DNA of 64,000 nucleotides, taken from assembly GCA_003170275.1 (NCBI GenBank), contig PNAM01000037.1:400-64399 (forward strand). The letters are read 5' to 3'. Under the pieces are notes generated by a model. It was given only the letters and a program-made list of their open reading frames with translations, was not told the DNA's origin and did no database searches. The DNA is from Myxococcales bacterium (GTDB lineage Bacteria > Myxococcota_A > Polyangia > Palsa-1104). The translations under genes were made by a program, and so were the position numbers. Below, in pieces: positions 10,567-17,364 of the stretch (position 1 is the stretch's first letter; each line of letters starts with the position of its first letter).

Positions 10567-10595
10567 TTGACACCCCGCGTAAAGGCACGTAGGCT
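10567..10595 (+). promoter_or_regulatory. Sigma-70-like promoter for the polysaccharide operon
   Basis: A perfect -35 hexamer TTGACA (10567-10572) is followed after exactly 17 bp by TAGGCT (10590-10595), a fair -10 hexamer. It points rightward to the glycosyltransferase start at 10682, leaving a leader of about 80 nt. The surrounding 200 bp hold no gene and are less GC-rich than the flanks. No mapped transcript is available, so this rests on sequence match alone. Confidence 0.5.
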
Positions 10596-10681
10596 ACAGG
10601 GGATCTGCGCAATAGATGCATATATGCCGCGGGCTTGGGAAGCGCACTTAGCTCATTCGACTATCTTAATGAGGCCACGAC

Positions 10682-11698
10682 ATGAAAGTCAGCGTTGCGG
10701 TTCCCGCCTATAACGAAGAGCGCAACATAGGTCTCCTGATCGACTCGCTCCGCGCGCAGCGTACGCGGCGGGCCGAAATCGTCGAAATCGTCGTGGTGGC
10801 GTCGGGCTGCACCGACCGCACCGAGGAGATCGTGCGCGAGCGCCAGCAGCGACGGGGCGTTCGGGTGCGGCTGATCGTCGAGCCGCAGCGCCACGGCAAG
10901 GTAGCGGCGATCAACACCTATCTCGCGCACGGCGATCCGCACGTCGAGGCCATCTGCCTGTGCTCGGCGGACCTGCTGGTCGCGCCGGACGCGGTCGAGC
11001 GGCTGGTCCAGTGCTTCCTCATCAACCACGACATCGGCATGTGCGGCGCGCGGCCGATGCCGACCAACGGACACGGCACCTTCCTCGGCGAAGCGGCCCA
11101 CTTCCTGTGGCACATGCACCACCTGGTCGCGCTCGAGGCGCCCAAGCTCGGCGAGATGATCATGCTGCGCTCGGGGATCGTCGCGCGCCTGCCGCGTGAG
11201 AGCGCGGTCGACGAGGCGACGCTCGAGCAGCGCGTGTGCGCCGCCGGCTATCGGCTGGCCTACGTGCCGGAAGCGGTGGTGCACAACCACGCGCCGCGCA
11301 CCCTGCGCGAGTTCGTCCGCCAGCGCCGCCGCATCGCCGCCGGCCACTACTGGCTGCGCGAGGTCAGCGGCTACACCGTCTCGACCATGAACATCCGCCG
11401 CTCGGCGCGGCTGACGCTCTCGGAGCTCAGCCTGCGCACGCCGCAGCGCACGCTCTACGCGCTGGCCACCATCGGCGTCGAAGGCGTGTCGCGCTCGCTC
11501 GGGTTCCTCGACTTCAAGCTCAAGCGCGACCACGCGATGTGGAAGGTCTCCGAGAGCACCAAGACCGTAATGGTCGACGAGCTCAAGTCGCTGTGGCCGT
11601 CGTATCAGAACGAAGAGCAGCCCGCCGAGGTGCGCGCGGGCGGGGACGAGCTCGAGGCCGCGGTCGGCGAGGCCTGGGGCGCGAGGCTCGGTCGGTAA
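10682..11698 (+). CDS. Family 2 glycosyltransferase, first gene of the polysaccharide locus
   Basis: The 338-residue protein opens with the GT-A fold signature MKVSVAVPAYNEERNIGLL, followed by VVVASGCTDRTEEIV, a basic substrate loop (RHGKVAAINTYL) and the metal-site block CLCSADLLV, where Ser-Ala-Asp stands for the usual DxD. Downstream it has LGEMIMLRSGIVARLP and an acceptor-loop-like ESAVDEATLEQRV, then basic helices (FVRQRRRIAAGHYW). No transmembrane helix is clear, so it probably sits at the inner face of the membrane. It is separated by six bases from the ABC permease, suggesting it makes or primes the sugar chain exported by the pair. Sugar donor unknown. Confidence 0.9.
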   Translation: MKVSVAVPAYNEERNIGLLIDSLRAQRTRRAEIVEIVVVASGCTDRTEEIVRERQQRRGVRVRLIVEPQRHGKVAAINTYLAHGDPHVEAICLCSADLLVAPDAVERLVQCFLINHDIGMCGARPMPTNGHGTFLGEAAHFLWHMHHLVALEAPKLGEMIMLRSGIVARLPRESAVDEATLEQRVCAAGYRLAYVPEAVVHNHAPRTLREFVRQRRRIAAGHYWLREVSGYTVSTMNIRRSARLTLSELSLRTPQRTLYALATIGVEGVSRSLGFLDFKLKRDHAMWKVSESTKTVMVDELKSLWPSYQNEEQPAEVRAGGDELEAAVGEAWGARLGR

Positions 11699-11704
11699 CA
11701 CGTC

Positions 11705-12580
11705 GTGTTGTCCCCCGGCCCTGTGAACGGCAGCCAGCGTCGCACGCGGGTGCTCCCAGAAGGATGGGTGCACCGCACCGCGAAGAAGGTGTGGCTGGAA
11801 GGCCCGCAGCGCGAAGGCGCGCCGTCGTGGATGTTCGCGCTCAGCGTGCTGACGCGCCACGAGTTCCGCAACCGCTATCGCGCGCAGGCGCTCGGCGTGG
11901 TGTGGTCGCTGCTCAACCCGATCGTGATGATGGGCATTCTGAGCCTGATCTTCACGCGCGTGTTCCGCTCGGCGACGCCGAATTTTCCGATCTTCATGTT
12001 GATCGGGCTGATCATGTGGCAGTTCGTCGCCTCGGCGGCGTCGGCCGGCACCAGCACCTTCGTCTCGCACGGCGAGCTGATCAAGCGGACCATGTTTCCG
12101 CGCCAGCTCTTGCCGCTCGCCGTGATGCTCAGCTACGGCATGAACTTCGCCGTCGAGTCGTCGGTGCTGTTCATCTTCATCCCGATCTTTCCCGCCGCGT
12201 TTCGGCTCACGCCGGCGCTTCTGTTGATCCCGGTGATCCTGGCCTTCCTGTTGATCCTGCTCGCCGGGATCTCGCTGATGGTGTCGGTGCTGAACGTGAT
12301 CTATCGCGACGTCGCCTATCTGGTGAACACGGCGCTGTTGATCTTGTACTGGCTGACGCCGATCATCTATCCGGTCGAGATCATCCCCGAGCCCTATCAG
12401 ACCGCCCTCAAGTGCAACCCGCTGACGGGCATCCTCAACGGCCTGCGCGGCTGCATCATGACCGGCACCATGCCGTCGCTGCTGATGTGGGGATCGATCG
12501 TGCTGCCCAGCCTGCTGGTGTTCGCGATCGGCTGGGCGGTGTTCAAGCACTACGAAAAGATGGTCCTCGACTATGTATGA
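11705..12580 (+). CDS. wzm: ABC-2 type polysaccharide/polyol-phosphate export permease (Wzm/TagG family)
   Basis: The 291-residue protein has a soluble basic N-terminus (LTRHEFRNRYRAQALGVVWS is the family hallmark just before the first helix) and about six hydrophobic segments: near 72-95, 98-118, 145-165, 175-205, 215-240 and 258-280. The motif GVVWSLLNPIVMM is typical of Wzm/TagG/KpsM. It would form the membrane channel for an undecaprenyl-linked glycan. It overlaps the ATPase gene by 8 bp (12573-12580), giving the classic coupled pair. The frame opens at 11705 (possibly GTG); the conserved region starts well inside. Confidence 0.92.
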   Translation: MLSPGPVNGSQRRTRVLPEGWVHRTAKKVWLEGPQREGAPSWMFALSVLTRHEFRNRYRAQALGVVWSLLNPIVMMGILSLIFTRVFRSATPNFPIFMLIGLIMWQFVASAASAGTSTFVSHGELIKRTMFPRQLLPLAVMLSYGMNFAVESSVLFIFIPIFPAAFRLTPALLLIPVILAFLLILLAGISLMVSVLNVIYRDVAYLVNTALLILYWLTPIIYPVEIIPEPYQTALKCNPLTGILNGLRGCIMTGTMPSLLMWGSIVLPSLLVFAIGWAVFKHYEKMVLDYV

Positions 12581-13373
12581 TGTAGCCGTGGTGATGCAGC
12601 CCCCACGCGTCGACCCCGATTCGGGACCCGCGCCTGCCCAGGCCGAGCCGGTGATCGTGCGCTTCGAGAAGGTCGGCAAGGCGTTCCGCCGCTTCGAGCA
12701 CCAGCCGTTCCTTTTGCGCAACATGCTGCTGCGCCTGGTGGGGCGCGCGCCCAAGCCGAAGGAGCTGTGGCCGCTGCGCGACGTCAGCTTCGAGATCCGG
12801 CGCGGCGAGATGGTGGGCATCATCGGGCAGAACGGCGCCGGCAAGTCGACGCTGCTGCGCCTGATCGCGGGCGCCTGCTTTCCCACCGAGGGACACATCG
12901 CGGTGCGCGGCCGGATCGCGCCGCTGCTGGCGCTCGGCGCGGGCTTCCAGCCAGACATGACCGGCAAGGAGTGCGTGGAGATCAACGCCACCGCGCTGGG
13001 CCTCTCCAGGGCCGAGATCGCCGAGCGGTTGGGGCCGATCACCGAGTTCGCCGAGCTCGACAATTTTCTCGAGACGCCGCTGCGCTACTACTCGTCGGGC
13101 ATGCAGGCGCGGCTCGGCTTCGCGGTCGCGGTGCACACCACGCCGGACCTGCTGCTCGTCGACGAGGTGCTGTTCGTCGGCGACCACACCTTCCAGAAGA
13201 AGTGCATCGAGAAGATCCAGGAGATGCGCGCAGAGGGCGTCACCATCGTGCTGGTCTCGCACGCCGCCAACGCCGTGCGCGATCTGTGTCAGCGCGTGCT
13301 GTGGCTGAAAGACGGCCACCTCATCGCCGACGGCGAGCCGGGTCCGATCCTCGACCAGTACTTGAAGGCGTAG
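12573..13373 (+). CDS. wzt: ABC polysaccharide export ATPase (Wzt/TagH family, no C-terminal carbohydrate-binding domain)
   Basis: Residues 70-266 form a complete nucleotide-binding domain: Walker A GQNGAGKST at 85-93, the Wzt-type APLLALGAGFQPDMTG block at 116-131, signature YSSGMQARL at 173-181, Walker B LLLVDEVL at 193-200 and the H-loop SHA. The 266-residue length stops at the end of this domain, so it lacks the C-terminal cap-recognising domain that O9a-type Wzt proteins use to sense chain-terminating modification. Length control would then be elsewhere. The N-terminal 25 residues are Pro-rich and partly dispensable; ATG 12594 is a second possible start. Confidence 0.93.
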   Translation: MYDVAVVMQPPRVDPDSGPAPAQAEPVIVRFEKVGKAFRRFEHQPFLLRNMLLRLVGRAPKPKELWPLRDVSFEIRRGEMVGIIGQNGAGKSTLLRLIAGACFPTEGHIAVRGRIAPLLALGAGFQPDMTGKECVEINATALGLSRAEIAERLGPITEFAELDNFLETPLRYYSSGMQARLGFAVAVHTTPDLLLVDEVLFVGDHTFQKKCIEKIQEMRAEGVTIVLVSHAANAVRDLCQRVLWLKDGHLIADGEPGPILDQYLKA

Positions 13374-13380
13374 ACGCTCG

Positions 13381-14115
13381 ATGAACGAGATCGCGCTGGT
13401 GACGGCGAACTTCGGAGCCGTCGACGACCTCAAGGTATTGCCGCAGCACGACGGCATCGACGCGTTCTACTACACCGACGAGGCGACGCGCGCGCAAGCG
13501 ACGAGCGAGGCGATCGCGTCGTGGACCTCGGTGATCGTGCCGAACTATCCGCGGCACGATTTCGACTCGCGATTGCGATCTCGATACTTCAAGCACCAGA
13601 TCTATCGGGTCGACGAGGTGCGGGACCACCGTTGGCTGGTGTGGATCGACAGCTCGCTGTTGCTCTTCGAGACCGCCTTCATCCGCGCCCAGGTCGACCG
13701 ATTGTCGCAGCTACCGCCCAACCAACGGCTGCTGCTGGTGCCGCATCCGGCACGGCAGTCGGTGCTCGAGGAGTACGAATTCGTCACGGCCGAGATCGCG
13801 CGCGGCAACGAATACCTGCGCAGCCGCTATGCGCAGGAAAAGATGACCGAGCAGATCGCATGGTACCGCCAGCGTGGCTGGAACGTTCGGGCGCGGCTGT
13901 TCGCGAGCGGCTTCTGGATCGTCGAGAACAGCGAGCTCTTCCGTCGCTGCTGGGACGATTGGTGGGACCAGAACCTGCGGTTCGGAATGATGTGCCAGCT
14001 CTCGCTGCCGGTGATCCTCGAGCAGCACCGCTGCGAGCCGCAGGCGCTCGACGTGCAGATCTGGAACAACGCCTACTTCGGCATCCGCTCCCCGCGCTTC
14101 CGTTTCAGCCTTTGA
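13381..14115 (+). CDS. DUF616/TOD1-like glycosyltransferase-domain protein
   Basis: The 244-residue protein begins NEIALVTANFGAVDDLK and has FYYTDEA, SRYFKHQIYRVDEV and the acidic, DxD-like core HRWLVWIDSSLLL. It then has EQIAWYRQRGW, RARLFASGFWIVENS and DDWWDQNLRF. This series is that of the DUF616 family, thought to be Golgi/bacterial glycosyltransferases. It follows the Wzt gene by 7 bp and is therefore the fourth gene of the export operon. The last 11 bases overlap the convergent GT2 gene. Substrate unknown. Confidence 0.83.
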   Translation: MNEIALVTANFGAVDDLKVLPQHDGIDAFYYTDEATRAQATSEAIASWTSVIVPNYPRHDFDSRLRSRYFKHQIYRVDEVRDHRWLVWIDSSLLLFETAFIRAQVDRLSQLPPNQRLLLVPHPARQSVLEEYEFVTAEIARGNEYLRSRYAQEKMTEQIAWYRQRGWNVRARLFASGFWIVENSELFRRCWDDWWDQNLRFGMMCQLSLPVILEQHRCEPQALDVQIWNNAYFGIRSPRFRFSL

Positions 14116-15235
14116 GGGATCTCCGGAGCGCTTCGAACCGGCGGAAGGCGCCGCGCAACGGCCGGGTCAGGGACCAGGAGTGGGAGCCGGTCACCAGCTC
14201 GAGCTCGCGTTCCATCCGATCGCGCTCCGCCTGAATGCGAGCGCGATCGGAGAGAATGGCCTCGGTGTGGCTTGCGAGCCTGGCGATCTCGGCTTGCAGC
14301 TCGGCGAGGTACGCTTCGAATCCTGCGCGCTCGGTGGCGTAGGTGTGGAACATCTCGTTCAGCTCGGCGGTCAGGTGCGCGCAATAGGACCTGGGAAACG
14401 TACCGAAGTAGCGTCGGGCCTTGGTCGACCAGTCGAATTCCTTGCCACGGAGCAGCCGGTACTGCGCCCGCCATTGGGCCAGCTTCGGATCGAAGATCTC
14501 GGGAGCGGCGTTGGTCGCGATGCCGCCATGGACCTGGTGAAAGGTACCTTCGCCGAGCAGGGTCACCATCTCGCTGTCGGGTAGCTCACAGGCGCGGAAG
14601 AACGTGTCGAGGTTGATCAGGCCACCGCCAGGCATGTCGAAGCGCTCGTCGACGCCGCCCAGCTCCGACCAGAGCTCCTTGGGCATGAACAGCGCGTTGC
14701 TCTCGGCGAGTGACGTGAACGTATGGGAGGACTCGTCGAGGCAACCGACCTCGAACAGCCGATACCCATCGAGCGGCCAGCCGATCTGTTCGAGCAGGCG
14801 ATCCTCGGCGGCGTGATCGTAGCCTTTCATGATCGCGAATCGCTGGTACTCCCGGCCCAGATAGAATCCCAAGGTGGCAACGATCGCGCGTTCGTACGCT
14901 CTCGTGGCGCCGAGGACTTGATGGAGCAGACCGGGCGTGCAGATGCGGGCACCGTCGATCATCACGCCTACGACCGCGCCGCGCGCCTGCCGCATCCCGA
15001 AATTGATCGCCGCAGCCGGCGAGCCCGTGGTGTCCTTCACGAGGTGGTACTGGAAGTTGCTTCCCAAGCGATGGACCGAAGCGGAATCGAGCGGCCGGGT
15101 CGATCCGTTCTCGACGACGATGACCTCGTAGTCGTCCGCAGAGAGGTTTCGTTGATAGGACGCCGAGAGCGAGAGCAGCGTGCGCGGCGCCTCGCGCGTC
15201 ATGTTGTAGACGATGACGATGACCGATAGCTTCAT
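14105..15235 (-). CDS. GT2 glycosyltransferase with C-terminal coiled coil and S-H-S-W tail
   Basis: The protein starts at ATG 15235 (MKLSVIVIVYNMTREAPRTL) and has 376 residues. Residues 1-260 form a GT-A domain: VIVVENGSTRPL, SPAAAINFGMRQARGAVVGV, VMIDGARIC in the position of the metal-binding DxD (here D-G-A, so possibly altered), and LWSELGGVDERFDMPGGG. Residues about 300-350 are heptad-rich (LAELQAEIARLAS, ERDRMERELELV), a coiled coil, and the end carries GSHSWSLTRPLRG. That tail recurs, in related form, at the end of the methyltransferase gene 16184-17251. Last gene of the leftward operon 17251-14105. Confidence 0.87.
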   Translation of the reverse strand: MKLSVIVIVYNMTREAPRTLLSLSASYQRNLSADDYEVIVVENGSTRPLDSASVHRLGSNFQYHLVKDTTGSPAAAINFGMRQARGAVVGVMIDGARICTPGLLHQVLGATRAYERAIVATLGFYLGREYQRFAIMKGYDHAAEDRLLEQIGWPLDGYRLFEVGCLDESSHTFTSLAESNALFMPKELWSELGGVDERFDMPGGGLINLDTFFRACELPDSEMVTLLGEGTFHQVHGGIATNAAPEIFDPKLAQWRAQYRLLRGKEFDWSTKARRYFGTFPRSYCAHLTAELNEMFHTYATERAGFEAYLAELQAEIARLASHTEAILSDRARIQAERDRMERELELVTGSHSWSLTRPLRGAFRRFEALRRSLKG

Positions 15236-15248
15236 GTTCGCCTCGGGC

Positions 15249-16187
15249 TCAGATATAGAGGCCGGTTTGCGAATCGGGGTATGCAGAGGGAGCGAAGAAC
15301 CAGCTCTCAATGGCGTACCGGGACCTGGTCATCGCGGGGGCGCGCCAGGTTCGATGCAAGAGATAGTGATCGAAGAGGAGCGCGTCCCCGGCTGCGAACT
15401 CGGGACGAATGGTGGCTCCGGGGAACTCCCGCTCGATGATCAGGGGAGAGACGCAGAAGCTCATCGGCGCACCTTCCGTTCCCGTCGGCAGAATGTGACG
15501 CAGCCGCGTCGGAAGGAGCTCCAGTCCGGGCGCGTCGACGCCGCAGTCGGTCAGGGCGATCCAGACGTTGAGCGAGCGGATGCTCGATCCGAGGAACGAG
15601 CCGTCCTGGTGCCAGCCGCCCGGGTCGGGCGAAGCGTCTACCCGGCGCAGCGTGGTCTTCTCGGCCGAGAGCGCTGGACGCTCGCCGAAGTACTCGGTGA
15701 TGAGCTGATCGATCCCGCGCTCGTAGAGGATCTCGAGAAGCTGGTACATACCGCGCGGCGAGTCGACCGCGAGCACCGAGCCGGTCTGGTAGACGAGCCT
15801 TCGCGCCTCCTCGGCGCCTTTGACCAGGTTGGTGAGATCGAACCAGGGAAAGGTGCGTTCGGCGGGTGCACCCGCGAGCGCGGCGCTCTGCGCCTCGAGC
15901 GCAGAATCGATCACCGTTCGGAGCTGCTCGATCTGCCTGCCCTCGAGAAGCCCGCGCACCTTGAGCGCGCCGTGCGTCGAGATCGCGCCGCGCAGTCGAG
16001 CCACGTCGAGCTCGGCGCGACCCGTGACCGGGAGTCCGAAGCTTCGCGTGCGGTCGCGCTCCGCGAACACCGCGGCGCGGAGCTGCACCAGCTGCTGTTC
16101 GGTGCGACCATCCGCGGCGCGCCGGTTGGCCGCCTGCAGCGCGATCAGATCCTCCGGGCGCACCGGCGGCGAGAGGTCCGCGCTCAT
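15249..16187 (-). CDS. Phytanoyl-CoA dioxygenase (PhyH)-like Fe(II)/2-oxoglutarate oxygenase
   Basis: PhyH-type enzymes hydroxylate unactivated carbons using iron and 2-oxoglutarate. The 312-residue protein has the facial triad His-x-Asp in GGWHQDGSFLGSS and the distal histidine in FDHYLLHRTWRAP, with an arginine shortly after (TRSRYAIESW) to hold 2-oxoglutarate. The region WIALTDCGVDAPGLELLPT is the usual double-stranded beta-helix strand pair. The ATG at 16187 overlaps the upstream methyltransferase stop by 4 bp (ATGA), so it is co-translated with it. In this context it may oxidise a sugar, lipid carrier or amino-acid substituent of the glycan; the substrate is not visible from sequence. 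Confidence 0.85.
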   Translation of the reverse strand: MSADLSPPVRPEDLIALQAANRRAADGRTEQQLVQLRAAVFAERDRTRSFGLPVTGRAELDVARLRGAISTHGALKVRGLLEGRQIEQLRTVIDSALEAQSAALAGAPAERTFPWFDLTNLVKGAEEARRLVYQTGSVLAVDSPRGMYQLLEILYERGIDQLITEYFGERPALSAEKTTLRRVDASPDPGGWHQDGSFLGSSIRSLNVWIALTDCGVDAPGLELLPTRLRHILPTGTEGAPMSFCVSPLIIEREFPGATIRPEFAAGDALLFDHYLLHRTWRAPAMTRSRYAIESWFFAPSAYPDSQTGLYI

Positions 16188-17251
16188 TTTCCGTTTCCTG
16201 CGTGCCAGGGTTCCTTGCCAGCCAAGATCGCGCTCGCGGTGCGCACGAAGCTGGTCCAACGCCAGGTGTGGGAGGAGTGGATGAGGTCGAGCTCGGCGCG
16301 CAGGCGATCGCGGTCCTGGCGGTGCAGCTCGGCCTCGGAAGCCAGCCGCTCGCATTTTGCGTTCAGCCGGTCACTCTCCGCATACTGTTGCAGCACCGCG
16401 CCATGCTCTACCTGGAGAAGCTTGGACAGCTCCTCCGAGCGGCGCGCGAGCGTTTCGTGGAGGGCATTGAGCCGGACAATCTCCCCTTGCAGGTCGGTCT
16501 GCTCGACGGTCCGCTCGCGTTCCAGCAGCTCGAGCAGGACCTTCAGCCCGGATTCGCTCTGCCACCGCTGGAGCTCGGCCGTCAACGCCGCGTGGCCCTC
16601 GAGCCGCTTGGGCACGAGAATGCCCAGCCCGTAGAGGATCGGGATCACCTGCAGCGTTCCGACCTTCGACTCCTCGACGAAATCCTCCACCGCGGTGAGC
16701 ACGCCGTTGCGTGGACCGCCCTCTCGCAGCGCGTTGCACAGCTGCGCGCTGAGGCCGCCCTTGTCGAGCAGCTCGGTCACGCCGGGCCGCATTCCCTTCT
16801 GCGCGTAGGGCTGGCGGTGCGCAACCGGGACCCGCTCTGGCGCGTAGTAGAGATCGCGCCGGCCATACGGCCAGGCGACGTCGTGAAAGAGCACCAACGG
16901 GAAGCCGGTTCCAGTCTCGGCGGCCTTCTCAGCGAGCAGCTCGAGCTCGCGGTGCACGGTGTACCAGTTGTGGTCCCCGTCGATGAGAACGACGTCGGCC
17001 GCGGAAAGACGCGGGAGCGCTTCCAGGCTCGTGCACCGGTGGAAGGTGCTGAACGCGCCATATCGGGCCTGCGCTGCGTCCACCTCGAACAGGGGAGCCG
17101 GGTCGATGTAGTCGAGGTGTCCGCCGGTAGCGGCGCTGTACTCGAGGAGGTGCCGCGTGCAGGCGCCCGAATCGACCCCGATCTCGACGAGGCGCCGCGC
17201 GCCAATCGCCCGCAGGATCGGCTCGATCACCAGGCTCCAAAACTTGAACAT
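16184..17251 (-). CDS. Class I SAM methyltransferase (Methyltransf_24-like) with coiled coil and S-H-T-W tail
   Basis: The 355-residue protein (start ATG 17251, MFKFWSLVIEPIL) has RRLVEIGVDSGACTRHLLEY as the SAM-binding glycine-rich loop, then GGHLDYIDPAP, DVVLIDGDHNWYTVHREL (a signature of Methyltransf_24/cephalosporin hydroxylase-like enzymes) and FPLVLFHDVAWP. Residues about 250-330 are a long coiled coil (LLELLERERTVEQ, AESDRLNAKCERLASEAEL). The end reads HSSHTWRWTSFVRTAS, a match in kind to the tail of the GT2 at 14105-15235. First gene of the leftward three-gene operon. Likely modifies a glycan residue; methyl acceptor unknown. Confidence 0.86.
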   Translation of the reverse strand: MFKFWSLVIEPILRAIGARRLVEIGVDSGACTRHLLEYSAATGGHLDYIDPAPLFEVDAAQARYGAFSTFHRCTSLEALPRLSAADVVLIDGDHNWYTVHRELELLAEKAAETGTGFPLVLFHDVAWPYGRRDLYYAPERVPVAHRQPYAQKGMRPGVTELLDKGGLSAQLCNALREGGPRNGVLTAVEDFVEESKVGTLQVIPILYGLGILVPKRLEGHAALTAELQRWQSESGLKVLLELLERERTVEQTDLQGEIVRLNALHETLARRSEELSKLLQVEHGAVLQQYAESDRLNAKCERLASEAELHRQDRDRLRAELDLIHSSHTWRWTSFVRTASAILAGKEPWHAGNGK

Positions 17252-17364
17252 GCGAACCGATAGCAAAAAATGCCCGCTGGCGCAACCGCGAGCCGGGAGG
17301 TACTCTTCTGTGTCTTGGTTTACAGTTACGCTAGGCCCTTGACTTCGACTAAAATATTGTAGAG
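17252..17364. promoter_or_regulatory. Divergent promoter region between two glycan operons
   Basis: 113 bp separate the leftward methyltransferase operon from the rightward tandem glycosyltransferase operon. The stretch is AT-richer than both flanks, with the run CTAAAATATTG close to the right-hand start. Both operons must start here, but no hexamer pair with good spacing stands out, so no exact promoter is called. The right-hand ATG has only a weak GTAGAG ribosome site. Confidence 0.4.

Noticed and set aside
10486-10713. Short rightward frame in the promoter region before the first GT
   Set aside because: It overlaps the -35/-10 pair and the true GT start, with no ribosome site and no conserved sequence.
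10661-13063. Leftward 800-codon frame across the GT and ABC exporter genes
   Set aside because: Antisense shadow in GC-rich DNA; no motif, and Wzm/Wzt signatures are all on the plus strand.
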